Shown here in pieces: positions 15,994 through 26,246 of a stretch of DNA of 64,000 bases. Numbering within the stretch: position 1 is the stretch's first letter; the number at the start of each line of letters is the position of its first letter. The notes beneath the pieces are model-generated. The model searched no databases and had not been told where the DNA came from. It was given only the letters and a program-made list of their open reading frames with translations. Source of the stretch: Deltaproteobacteria bacterium (GTDB lineage Bacteria > Myxococcota_A > Polyangia > JAAYKL01); contig JAQTNF010000002.1 in the NCBI GenBank assembly GCA_028713995.1, positions 417 through 64,416 on the forward strand. Reading direction: 5' to 3'. Both the position numbers and the translations under genes were made by a program.

Positions 15994-16719
15994 ATGACGA
16001 GGACGGCCAAAGCGCTCTTCATCGCGTGCTTCACGCTCGTTGTAGCGGCGACCGCGGCGCGCGCCGACGACGGCGGACCTGCGGACGCGGGGCCGCGGGA
16101 ACCGGACGCGGGAGCGACCGCGCAGCCGAGGTCCGGACCGCGCGACCCGGCGCTCGAGGCCGCGGCCATGGAGATGGCGGGCGTGCGGGCCATGGGCGCG
16201 GCACTGCTCACCTCGGTGCCGGATCACTCCCGCGTGCTCATCGACGAAAAAAAAACCTGCTACACGCCCTGCCGCATCGCCCTGCCGCCGGGTACGTACA
16301 AGGTCATGTTCGTCCACGACGAGATGGCCGAGATGCAGGCCGAGATGACGATCACGAGCGGCGAGCAGGTGCAGCTGCACGCTACGCTCGGCCGCGAGAC
16401 GCCGTGGAAGCTCGTGCTGCCGCTCACCTTCGTGGGCGGCATCTTCACCGCGGGCGGCATCTCGTCCATCGTGGTGCAGGGCGGCGCGGACACGCCCGCG
16501 GACCAGCGCCGCTTCCACCGCAACATCGGCATCGCGTCCATCGCGCTCGGACTGCCGTTCCTCGCGCTCGCCACGTACCTCCTCGCCACAGGGCGGCCCG
16601 GCGAAGTGCGCTCGTCCATGGCGCCCGTGGAGCCCACCGTGACGGTGACGCCGACCGTGGAGCCCTCCCCCGGCGGCGCGGCCCCGGCCGCGGGAGCTTC
16701 CGTCTCTGGCACGTTCTGA
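15994..16719 (+). CDS. Secreted/membrane protein with PEGA-like domain
   Basis: The 241-residue product has a signal peptide (hydrophobic core FIACFTLVVAATAARA), a Pro/Ala/Asp-rich linker to about residue 55, and a PEGA-like beta domain (TSVPDHSRVLIDEKKTCYTP then IALPPGTYKVMFV). Two membrane segments follow (about 130-150 and 173-190) and a Pro/Thr-rich tail. PEGA modules usually occur in surface proteins. A run of nine A bases (16247-16255) inside the frame encodes EKKT and could cause slippage. No neighbour indicates a function. A second TPR/PEGA protein occurs near 43 kb. Confidence 0.7.
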   Translation: MTRTAKALFIACFTLVVAATAARADDGGPADAGPREPDAGATAQPRSGPRDPALEAAAMEMAGVRAMGAALLTSVPDHSRVLIDEKKTCYTPCRIALPPGTYKVMFVHDEMAEMQAEMTITSGEQVQLHATLGRETPWKLVLPLTFVGGIFTAGGISSIVVQGGADTPADQRRFHRNIGIASIALGLPFLALATYLLATGRPGEVRSSMAPVEPTVTVTPTVEPSPGGAAPAAGASVSGTF

Positions 16720-18741
<2,022 letters not shown>

Positions 18742-18780
18742 GGGCGCCCCCGATCAAAGGTCCGGCAGGACGCCCGAGCG

Positions 18781-19014
18781 CTACTGCGGCGGGCCGCGGC
18801 GATCGTCCCTGTCGTCCTTCGACGAGGAGCGCGGGGCGAACGCCCACCACAGCATGATCGCGAGCGCGAGCAGCAGGGCCACCCACCAGAAGCGCCTTAT
18901 GCTCAAGGCCGCGCCCTCGACGAACACCATGGCGAACGGGAAGAAGCGGAAGAGCGCGACCACGACGCCCAGCACGAGAATCACGATGAGGACGCGGCGG
19001 ATGGAGTCGCTCAT
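18781..19014 (-). CDS. Small two-helix membrane protein next to an SPFH gene
   Basis: The 77-residue product has two hydrophobic helices (LIVILVLGVVVALF and FWWVALLLALAIMLWWAF) and a short charged tail (SSSKDDRDDRRG). Its ATG overlaps the stop of the SPFH gene by four bases, so they are translationally coupled. Small membrane partners occur next to SPFH proteins in other bacteria (for example NfeD-type), but this one shows no OB domain and I do not recognise the family. Confidence 0.6.
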   Translation of the reverse strand: MSDSIRRVLIVILVLGVVVALFRFFPFAMVFVEGAALSIRRFWWVALLLALAIMLWWAFAPRSSSKDDRDDRRGPPQ

Positions 19015-19841
19015 GGTGTGACCGCGGTGTCCTTGAGCGGCAGGAGGATGTTTGCACCCTTGCCCCCGCCCACGACGAGCGGCGAGTGCCCGTCCCATTT
19101 CTCGACGATCTGCAGCTCGATCAGGTTCGGCGTCTCCTTGAGCGCCTGGCCGCGGATGCGGATGGCCTCGGCCTCGCCCTTGGCGCGGATGACCGCGGTG
19201 TTGGCCTCGATCTCGGTCTTCTGCTGGATGAACTTGGCCTTCGCCGCCTCCTGCTCCTGCACCATCTTGGCCTCGATGGCCTGCTCGAGCTCCTTGGTGA
19301 GCGCCATGTTGGCGAGCACGATGTCCTCGAGCGTGAGCAGGCTGCCCACCTTCAGCTTGGCGGCGGCGAGCGCCTTGGTCTTGATCTCCTCGCGCTTCTT
19401 CACGATCATCTCGGCGCTCTGCAGCGCTGTGACCTCCTTGATGGCCTCGGACACGCGCGGGTAGATGAGGCTCTCGAACGGCTCGCCCGAGTACTCCTGG
19501 TAGATCTTGACCACCGACGACTCGGGGATGCGGTAGAGCACGTTGAGACCCATGCTGATCTGCTGGAGGTCCGACGAGTAGCACTCGGCCTTCATCTCCC
19601 TTGTCTGCTGGCGGATGGACACCGGGACCACCGTCGTTATGAAGGGCGACTTGAACCCGAAGCCCTCCTGCCTGAAACCCGGGGACACCTTGCCCATGGT
19701 GACGAGGACGCCGCGGTGCCCCGGCTCCACGATGTAGGTGCTCGCGAACCCCAGGATGAGCAGGATGAAGATGGCGATGGCGATGGCGATGAACTTGGCC
19801 ACCCTGTGTGAGGACACCTCGAACCTCCCTTGCATGGACAT
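19011..19841 (-). CDS. SPFH/prohibitin-family membrane protein
   Basis: The 276-residue product starts at ATG 19841 (GGAGC upstream); an earlier ATG at 19889 is less likely. One N-terminal membrane helix (IAIAIAIFILLILGF) precedes an SPFH domain (VEPGHRGVLVTMGKVSPGFRQ) and a long coiled coil (about 170-240) rich in Glu, Ala and Lys. The Pfam Band_7/prohibitin layout is complete. Such proteins form large rings that scaffold membrane proteases and microdomains. Its coupled downstream gene is a small membrane protein; no FtsH is nearby. Confidence 0.85.
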   Translation of the reverse strand: MSMQGRFEVSSHRVAKFIAIAIAIFILLILGFASTYIVEPGHRGVLVTMGKVSPGFRQEGFGFKSPFITTVVPVSIRQQTREMKAECYSSDLQQISMGLNVLYRIPESSVVKIYQEYSGEPFESLIYPRVSEAIKEVTALQSAEMIVKKREEIKTKALAAAKLKVGSLLTLEDIVLANMALTKELEQAIEAKMVQEQEAAKAKFIQQKTEIEANTAVIRAKGEAEAIRIRGQALKETPNLIELQIVEKWDGHSPLVVGGGKGANILLPLKDTAVTP

Positions 19842-19914
19842 GCTCCGGTTCCCTCCTCGCCGTGGTGCGGCTGGTTGCGAGCGGGTCACATGATCTCAGA
19901 GGACCGTTGCGGCT

Positions 19915-20421
19915 TCAAGGTATTTGGCGCTCGATGCGGCTCGCGCCGATGAGGAAGGATACGGGCAGGAGGGCGAGGGCCGTAAGATCCGTGGGATCGC
20001 ACCACGCGTGCGACGGGAACCCGAGCGCGCCGAGCGCGTCCACGCAGGCGCCCGCGGCGGCATGAGAGACCTTGATGGCGGCGAACACGGCGCCCGTGAG
20101 CGCGCACGCGACCGCGAGCTTCCACTTGCGCAGCCGGAAGTCGAGCCCTGCATCCCGCCCGAAGGCGGCGAGGACGAGGCTCGCGGCGAAGAGCGCCGTG
20201 TCCGTGAGCGCCGTGAGCAGCAGGGGGAAGAAGATCATGCCCGAAAGGTCGCTCAGCTTGCCCGTGAGCCATCCGGGCAGGAGCCCCGAGCCCTTGAGCA
20301 GGTGATCGTTCACGCCGAGCGTGATCATGGCCACGACGGCCGCCGGGTGCAGGAGCTCGGACACGGGAAGCGGGATCGCTCCCCATGTCGCAACCGTCCC
20401 GTCCCGCGTCTTTCGCGCCAT
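19915..20421 (-). CDS. Multi-pass membrane protein of unknown function
   Basis: The product is 168 residues from ATG 20421, with AGGAG seven bases upstream. It has about four hydrophobic segments (LLHPAAVVAMITLGV, MIFFPLLLTALTDTALFAASLVL as two helices' worth, KLAVACALTGAVFAAIKV, LTALALLPVSFLIGA). Charged loops between them include LRKWK. No family is recognised. The gene follows an exported Ig-like protein by eight bases and is likely in its transcript. Confidence 0.55.
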   Translation of the reverse strand: MARKTRDGTVATWGAIPLPVSELLHPAAVVAMITLGVNDHLLKGSGLLPGWLTGKLSDLSGMIFFPLLLTALTDTALFAASLVLAAFGRDAGLDFRLRKWKLAVACALTGAVFAAIKVSHAAAGACVDALGALGFPSHAWCDPTDLTALALLPVSFLIGASRIERQIP

Positions 20422-20429
20422 GTCCGCTC

Positions 20430-21341
20430 CTACCAGTCGGTGCTCCACTCCTGGTTGAGATCGCCCGTGTCCTCGGTCACGCACGGAGCCGGGATGTCGG
20501 CGCGCGTGAAGCACGAGGGCAGCGTCGAATAGGAGACCTGTTGCACGAAGTCGTCGCCCGCCTCGCCCGGGACGCCGTCCTTGTCTCCGTCGAGGAGCCC
20601 TCCGCTCTCGCCGCTCACGCTCCTATCGACCTTGATCCACGCCTCGTCGAACGGGGTCATCGACGCCGCGAAGAAGAGGAACCCGTCGGTCTTCCAGGCG
20701 AAGTCGGCCAGGTTGAGCTCGGACGCGATCGAGTGCAGGTCGCCGTCCTTCTCCCAGAGCACGTCGACCGAGTCGCTCGCGAGCGAAAGCGTGGCCGGAT
20801 CCATGCGCTCGGAAAAGGCGATGATGAGCGTGTCGTCGCTGCGCCACAGGCCTGTCACCCGCGGACCCGCCGTGGTCGAGAACCCGAGCGGCTTGGGGAT
20901 GATGCGCTCCACCGCCAGGTTCCCGATCCCCGTGAGGTCGAGCACGTATTCGGTGTTCGGCGCGAACGCATCGTGCTCGATGACCGATGTCGTCCCGTTG
21001 ATCTTCACTTCGAAGTCCACGGGCGGCGCCGGAACGTTCCTGGGCCGCAAGGTGATCTTCGCGAGCTCGGTCGCGGTGAGCTCCTTCACCTCGTCCGAGT
21101 ACGTCTCGGCCTCGAAGCCCGCGAAGTCCCTGTAGCCGATGGTGAGCCGGATGACGTGATCCCGGGGCACGGCGGTCTGGCCGTCGAAGACGTTCTCCAC
21201 CACCCACGTCTCGTCCGTGTCCACGTACCAGCCGTCATCATCATCATCCGAGAAATCCGGTCCGGGCCCGAACGTGGCCAGGCTCAAAAAGCAGCTCGCG
21301 AACAGGACCACGAGCTCGACGGTTCTCTTGAGGAGTGTCAT
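20430..21341 (-). CDS. Exported protein with Ig-like (SbsA/Big-type) domains
   Basis: The 303-residue product has a signal peptide (VELVVLFASCFLSLA), then a short acidic run (DFSDDDDDG). Beta-sandwich segments resembling bacterial Ig-like domains follow, for example IGYRDFAGFEAETYSDEV, and LIIAFSERMDPATLS, the common Big_5 phrase. A calcium-loop-like DGDKDGVPGE occurs near residue 255. The tail is Cys-containing. It sits 13 bases downstream of a beta-propeller lipoprotein gene, so both probably act at the cell surface. No enzymatic motif is seen. Confidence 0.65.
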   Translation of the reverse strand: MTLLKRTVELVVLFASCFLSLATFGPGPDFSDDDDDGWYVDTDETWVVENVFDGQTAVPRDHVIRLTIGYRDFAGFEAETYSDEVKELTATELAKITLRPRNVPAPPVDFEVKINGTTSVIEHDAFAPNTEYVLDLTGIGNLAVERIIPKPLGFSTTAGPRVTGLWRSDDTLIIAFSERMDPATLSLASDSVDVLWEKDGDLHSIASELNLADFAWKTDGFLFFAASMTPFDEAWIKVDRSVSGESGGLLDGDKDGVPGEAGDDFVQQVSYSTLPSCFTRADIPAPCVTEDTGDLNQEWSTDW

Positions 21342-21354
21342 GTCCGGTCCTCCT

Positions 21355-23478
21355 TTACAGGTCCATGGGCAGGTACTCTTTGAACCCGTCCGCGGTCTCG
21401 CCGAACCACCTGAGCCCCACGTCTCCGTCCGCGACCACGACCGTGCCGTCGCCGACCCACATGCCGTTGGCGTGGCCGTCGAACAGGCGCATGACCCACT
21501 TGCCGCCCTCGAGCCGCGCGAGCGCCGAGCGGTAGGCGTTGTTGTCGAACATGAGCGCGTAGACCTTGTTGTCCTTCACAACCGCGTCCACGTAACGGCC
21601 CTCGGGCAACCCGTATTCTTTGGACACGACCGGATGGGCCGGGTCGGAGAGGTCGAGGAAGCGCAGGGAGGACAGACCCTCTTCGTCGCACGGGCACAGG
21701 AGCACCGCATCGTCGCCGGCCGGCGCGAGACGCGAGCGGACGAGCTTGCGGCCCGAGTAGAAGTCGGCGATGTCGTAGGCCTCGCACAGCCCGAGCGGGG
21801 TCACGGAAACGGGCATGGGCGCGCCTTCGTTCCGGAAGTCGATCACGTGCAGGTCGCCGAGCGCCCAGTCGTAGGCCAGCACGCGGCCGTTTGCGTGGAG
21901 GAGGCGCGCGTAGCCCAGGAACGCGTCGTCGTCGATGTACGTGCCGAGCTTCGTCGCCCCGTCCGAGGCGCCGGGGCGGAACGCGTAGAGCGCATTGTCC
22001 GAAAAGTCCGCGGCGTAGCCGGTCGGGTCGTTGAGGGCGATGTCGTAGATGTTGCCCGTGATCACGGTCTCGAGGGAGCCCGACGAGTAGCGGAACACCT
22101 GCCCGTTGTCGAGCAGCATGTACAGACGGCCGCCCATCTCGGCCGACTTCCGCACGTCGGACGGCAGGCTGAACGTGTCGATCGCGGTCCCGTTCGCCGA
22201 GACCAGGGATTCTCGTCCGTCGCTCCCGTGCACCACCATGTCGGCGCCGAGCGGCGCGAGCCCCAGGGTGTCGTTGGGCTGCACGTACGAGCCCACCTCG
22301 AACATCTCGCCCGGGAGCGGCACGCTGAGGATGCGCACGAGCCGCTCGCCCACCCAGCGGAAGTTGCCGAGCACGAGGAGCAGGTTGCCGGCGAGGTGAA
22401 CGTTGATGGGGTCCCCGCTGACCGAGTCGATGGGGTCCATGTTCGCCTCGGGCGCGTTGAGCGGCCCGTCGAGGTCGGGAGGCCCGTCGCCCTCGGCCGG
22501 CGGCAGGTACGTGGACGTCTGGGAGAGCCGCGTGAGATCGATGGAGCGCACGGACTCGTCGCCCGCCGCGATGTAAGCCACGTCGTCTCGCACCTCGACC
22601 GCGTTGACGTAGAACCCGGGCGTCCCGGGCTCGGCGTAGTAGCCGGTCCACAGGACCGCCGCGGGATCGGACGCGTCGAAGGCGAAGAGGGCCTCGCCGC
22701 CCGCCACGAAGACGTCGGTCCCCGCCGCGAAGACAGACTTGGCGTGCCCCTCGGGCACCCAATACGCCGCGACGAGCGTTGGCGCGTCCGGCTCGGACAC
22801 GTCCACGATGTTGAGGCTGGCGCACGCGGCCACGTAAGCGGTCTGGCCGTCCACGTCCACCGAGACCGCGAACCCGGGCACGTTCACGATCCCGGCGAGG
22901 ACCGGCGCGAGCGGATCGGACACGTCCACCACGGCCAGCCCCGCGTCGCCGAGCGCCGCGTACGCCACGGATCCTTCCACGGCCACGCCGAGGGCCGTGC
23001 CCGGAAGCGGGAGATCGGCCACCACCTTGGGGGCGGCCGGATTCGCCGCGTCCACGACCAGGAGCCCTTCATCGCCCGCGGCCACGAGCAGCCTGTCGCC
23101 GGGGCCGAGGGCGATCGAGAGGGGGCGGCCCGGCAGGCGCAGGAGCGAGAGGCGCTCGGGCTCGGACGCGTCGAAGATCGACAGGATCCACAGCATGTTG
23201 CCGTCCACCAGGTACGCAACGTCGCCGCTCACGACCGCGTCGCGGAACATGGGCGTGGAGAAGCGCGCCAGGTAGTCGGACGAATCGGTCTTCTCGCAGG
23301 TCTCGTCGACGGCCACGTAGCCGCCGCTTCCGGTGCCATCCACAGGTTCGAGCGTGGTGCCGGTCGGCGACTCGCCGATCGGGGAGTCGTCGTCGCCGGC
23401 GCTGCCCACATCTCCGCTCCCACACGCTCCGACGGCCAGGAGGGAAGTCGCAATCGACACGAGGACATGCCTGTGCAT
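21355..23478 (-). CDS. LVIVD-repeat beta-propeller lipoprotein
   Basis: The product is 707 residues from ATG 23478 (AAAGGGG upstream). A lipoprotein signal (SLLAVGAC) is followed by a short low-complexity linker and many repeats of the form GLLVVDAANPAAPKVV, GLAVVDVSDPLAPVLAG and SLNIVDVSEPDAPTLVA. These are LVIVD repeats, which build beta-propellers. An insertion near the middle is less regular. The protein is probably anchored in the outer membrane and exposed. It shares a transcript direction with the Ig-like protein downstream. Function is unknown; propellers of this kind usually bind proteins or sugars. Confidence 0.75.
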   Translation of the reverse strand: MHRHVLVSIATSLLAVGACGSGDVGSAGDDDSPIGESPTGTTLEPVDGTGSGGYVAVDETCEKTDSSDYLARFSTPMFRDAVVSGDVAYLVDGNMLWILSIFDASEPERLSLLRLPGRPLSIALGPGDRLLVAAGDEGLLVVDAANPAAPKVVADLPLPGTALGVAVEGSVAYAALGDAGLAVVDVSDPLAPVLAGIVNVPGFAVSVDVDGQTAYVAACASLNIVDVSEPDAPTLVAAYWVPEGHAKSVFAAGTDVFVAGGEALFAFDASDPAAVLWTGYYAEPGTPGFYVNAVEVRDDVAYIAAGDESVRSIDLTRLSQTSTYLPPAEGDGPPDLDGPLNAPEANMDPIDSVSGDPINVHLAGNLLLVLGNFRWVGERLVRILSVPLPGEMFEVGSYVQPNDTLGLAPLGADMVVHGSDGRESLVSANGTAIDTFSLPSDVRKSAEMGGRLYMLLDNGQVFRYSSGSLETVITGNIYDIALNDPTGYAADFSDNALYAFRPGASDGATKLGTYIDDDAFLGYARLLHANGRVLAYDWALGDLHVIDFRNEGAPMPVSVTPLGLCEAYDIADFYSGRKLVRSRLAPAGDDAVLLCPCDEEGLSSLRFLDLSDPAHPVVSKEYGLPEGRYVDAVVKDNKVYALMFDNNAYRSALARLEGGKWVMRLFDGHANGMWVGDGTVVVADGDVGLRWFGETADGFKEYLPMDL

Positions 23479-23718
23479 GATCGGCCCCTTTCTCCGGTGC
23501 TGTCCAAATCCCGCTGTGCGCATTTCTCAATGAAGCAAGGGGAATGCCAGCGCGGTCGCGATGCGTCTCGGGGTCCGTTCCTTGTCGAAAAAGCCCGCAA
23601 TATCGGGTGTCGTCGGGGGCGGCGCAAGGCCGATGATCTTGGACGAAAGACCACGTCCGGGCATTCAACCGCGACAGCGATGTCATACCGCGGGTGCAAG
23701 GCCCGCAGCCGGGCGCGG

Positions 23719-24534
23719 TCAGCGCTGCCCCTCGCGTATCTGGCGCATGAGGTCCGCGAACGGCGTGTACCCGGTGTTCACGCCCCACAGGTTCACGTTC
23801 ATGCCGCGCATGGCCTCGATCTGATTCTTGGACATGGAGCTCTGGATGGTGTCGGCGGCGCGCGCCTGGATATCCACCAGGGCGGCGAGATAGGTCTGGT
23901 CCGCGCCTGGCACCTTCTGCGTGTTGATCTCGGACAGGAGACGCCGCCCCTTCTTGCGCAGGTTCGTGGGGTCCTTGACCGCGGCGATGACCTCGTCGAG
24001 CACGGAGGTTCCGTCGGCGCGCTGCGTCGCGAGCAGGTTGTAGATGTCGTCCTTGGAGCGGTCGATGACCTCGCCGAGCTGGACGCGCTGGCGATCCGTG
24101 AGCTGCAGCCGCTCCGCCAGCTCCTCGAGGGTGGGTTTCCAGCGTCTCTGCCCGCCCGGACCCATGGCCGTCCGCTGCTGCAGCCTCTCGTCGATGAGCG
24201 CCTCGATGCTCTCGGCCTGGGCCGCGCCGTCGCCGTTCCCCGCCATGTGGCCGAGGAGACCCGTGAGCCGCGCGTTCACCGCGGCGAGCTTGTCCTCGCA
24301 CGCCTCGCGCGCGCCCTTGAGCGCGGTGAGGTCGGACTCGATGTCCGCGAGGCGCTGGGTGAGGGAGCCGGCGCCGGACGGACCTCCGAGATCCTCGATC
24401 GCCTGTTCCGCGTTGGTGAGGCGCAGCCACACGCCGGCCACGCGGCCGCCGAGCCACAGGAGGAAGGCCGTTTCCATCGCCACGCCGATGGCGAGAGCGA
24501 TGACGAGCGCTTTGAGCCAGAGCGGGGGTTTCAT
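23719..24534 (-). CDS. Membrane-anchored coiled-coil protein with LTxxQ-like segment
   Basis: The 271-residue product has an N-terminal membrane helix (ALVIALAIGVAMETAFLLWL), a coiled coil (about 40-90), and a helical C-terminal part that contains LQLTDRQRVQLGEVIDRSKDD. That phrase resembles the LTxxQ repeat of Spy/CpxP and of heavy-metal-resistance (CnrR-type) periplasmic sensors. It is probably a periplasmic chaperone or sensor domain, anchored to the inner membrane. It lies between the propeller lipoprotein and the sulfatase-fold gene on the same strand. 23479-23718 holds nothing I recognise. Confidence 0.6.
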   Translation of the reverse strand: MKPPLWLKALVIALAIGVAMETAFLLWLGGRVAGVWLRLTNAEQAIEDLGGPSGAGSLTQRLADIESDLTALKGAREACEDKLAAVNARLTGLLGHMAGNGDGAAQAESIEALIDERLQQRTAMGPGGQRRWKPTLEELAERLQLTDRQRVQLGEVIDRSKDDIYNLLATQRADGTSVLDEVIAAVKDPTNLRKKGRRLLSEINTQKVPGADQTYLAALVDIQARAADTIQSSMSKNQIEAMRGMNVNLWGVNTGYTPFADLMRQIREGQR

Positions 24535-24586
24535 GTTTCAAGGCCTCCTATGACGAAACGTGCATACCATGGAGGGCGAGCCGGGC

Positions 24587-26167
24587 TCAACGCAGGTAGC
24601 CCATGGCCTTGAGCCGCTCGATCTCGTCGGGCGCGAGGGCGGTGCTCGGGCCCACACGCCATCTCGGCCTGGCCGACTGTGCCCACGCGAGGAGCCGGGC
24701 CCTCATGTCAGCGGCCCTTTGCGCCTCAAAGCCGGAGAGGTCGTTCTTCTCGGCGGGGTCCGCGGTGAGGTTGTAGAGCTCGCCCGTCTTCGACGTGAAG
24801 TTCCAGATGTATTTCCAGGGATATTCGACGATGGCCCGGGCCGTGGAGTCGTACCTCACCACCTCTGAGAAGAGCGGCCGCGGCGCGAGCGCGCCGCCGC
24901 GGATGAGGGGCGCGAGGCTTCGGCCGGACAGGCTCGCCGGGATCGGGGTCCCGGCCAGGTCCAGCAGCGTGGGCATCACGTCGACGAGCGATACGGCCGT
25001 GTCGACCACCTTGCCCGCGCCGGTCCGATCCGGCAGCACGATCACCATGGGGATGTGCAGCAGCTCCTGGTAGAGGTGCGTACCGGCGCGGTGGCCGAAG
25101 TCGCCGTGCTCGAGGAACTCCTCGCCGTGGTCCGCGACGTAGACGATGATCGTGTTCCTGTCGAGACCGAGTCCGGCGCACAGATTCTGGATCTCGAGGT
25201 CGTCCGCGCGGATCTCGCTCATGTAAGCGGCCCGCAGGAACGCCATGGACTGCCCGGACATCTCGGGGCTGACCTTGGGATCGGGCAGGGGCGACCCTCG
25301 CGCGGCTCCCCTCACCTTGTCCATGGCGCCCTTGACCAGCGCGAACTTGGCGAACAGCGGCAGCCCCGCCGCCTGGGGCACAGCCGTGCGGATGCCGAGC
25401 GCGTCGAGGGCCGTGTCCGCGAAGAGGGCGGCGTAGTCCGGGTAGCGGCTCTTGTTCCACTCCTGAAACCAGGGCTTGTGCAGCACGTACGGCTGGTGCG
25501 GGTCGAAGTAATGGGTCCACAGGAAGAAGGGCGCGCTCCTCAGGATGACGTCCTTCCAGGCGCGCACGACGAGGTTCGTGAACGGCAGATCCTGGAACGA
25601 CGTGCCGGCGAACGCATCGAAGCCCTGCGCGAAGCCGAGCTTGGCGGCCAGGTGCAGGTTGGTGTTCACGCCGAAGGTGGAGTAGCCGCGCGCGTGGAGC
25701 AGCTCGGCGAGAGTGGTCGCCTCGTCGGGCAGGACCGGCTGGCCCGTGATCCCGCGATTCTGCTCGTCGCCGGAGACGATGCCGTGCTCGCTCGGGTACA
25801 CGCCGGTGATGAGCGAGTACATGGATGGCACGGTCCACGGCCCCGGAGCGACCACATTGCGAAAGAGGATCCCGTCCTTTGCAAGCTCATCGAGGAAGGG
25901 CGTGCTCTTCTCCTTGGTGCCGTAGGCGCTCGTGTGGTCGGCCCGCTCGGTGTCGACTGAAACCAGGTAGATGTTGGGCAGGTCCGGGCGCTTGCCCGCG
26001 CCGAGCGCCGCCTTGCGGTTCACCGTCGTCACGGTCGCCTTGTCGATGCCGAACATGTCGCCCGGAATGACGCTGCCGCGGGTGAGCGCCCATGCGATGA
26101 GGGCGCACGCCGCCACGAGCGCGAACGCCGCGACCCACCACGCGATTGCCTTTGCCGGCACGGCCAT
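24587..26167 (-). CDS. Sulfatase-fold hydrolase/transferase with Thr at the nucleophile position
   Basis: The 526-residue product begins MAVPAKAIAWWV with one membrane helix, then an alkaline-phosphatase-superfamily domain. Metal-binding motifs are visible (NIYLVSVDTERADH and IVYVADHGEEFLEHGDFGH). The nucleophile segment reads PWTVPSMYSLITG. True sulfatases have Cys or Ser (C/S-x-P-x-R), matured to formylglycine; here Thr occupies that place and Arg is Met. That favours a phospho- or phosphoglycerol-type transferase or hydrolase. I chose ATG 26167; the longer frame upstream overlaps the divergent gene. It is divergent from the membrane protein at 26247. Confidence 0.75.
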   Translation of the reverse strand: MAVPAKAIAWWVAAFALVAACALIAWALTRGSVIPGDMFGIDKATVTTVNRKAALGAGKRPDLPNIYLVSVDTERADHTSAYGTKEKSTPFLDELAKDGILFRNVVAPGPWTVPSMYSLITGVYPSEHGIVSGDEQNRGITGQPVLPDEATTLAELLHARGYSTFGVNTNLHLAAKLGFAQGFDAFAGTSFQDLPFTNLVVRAWKDVILRSAPFFLWTHYFDPHQPYVLHKPWFQEWNKSRYPDYAALFADTALDALGIRTAVPQAAGLPLFAKFALVKGAMDKVRGAARGSPLPDPKVSPEMSGQSMAFLRAAYMSEIRADDLEIQNLCAGLGLDRNTIIVYVADHGEEFLEHGDFGHRAGTHLYQELLHIPMVIVLPDRTGAGKVVDTAVSLVDVMPTLLDLAGTPIPASLSGRSLAPLIRGGALAPRPLFSEVVRYDSTARAIVEYPWKYIWNFTSKTGELYNLTADPAEKNDLSGFEAQRAADMRARLLAWAQSARPRWRVGPSTALAPDEIERLKAMGYLR

Positions 26168-26174
26168 CAACGGA

Positions 26175-26180
26175 ACTCTA
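26175..26180 (-). promoter_or_regulatory. -10 box TAGAGT, 7 bases before a minus-strand ATG
   Basis: On the minus strand TAGAGT lies seven bases before ATG 26167 of the sulfatase-fold gene, with no ribosome-binding site. It fits the near-leaderless pattern seen at several other genes here. Confidence 0.35.
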
Positions 26181-26207
26181 CCGTACTTTACCCCCCGGCG
26201 CCCACCG

Positions 26208-26236
26208 TTGCGTCGTTTTCCAAGACACGATAAGAA
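26208..26236 (+). promoter_or_regulatory. Promoter TTGCGT-N17-TAAGAA for the 26247 gene
   Basis: A -35-like TTGCGT (26208-26213), 17-base spacer and TAAGAA (26231-26236) lie ten bases before ATG 26247. There is no ribosome-binding site, so the mRNA leader would be only a few bases long. Confidence 0.4.
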
Positions 26237-26246
26237 AATCGGCATC

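Noticed and set aside
24587..26167. Annotation as a formylglycine-dependent sulfatase
   Set aside because: The nucleophile position is Thr, and the adjacent Arg of the C/S-x-P-x-R motif is Met.
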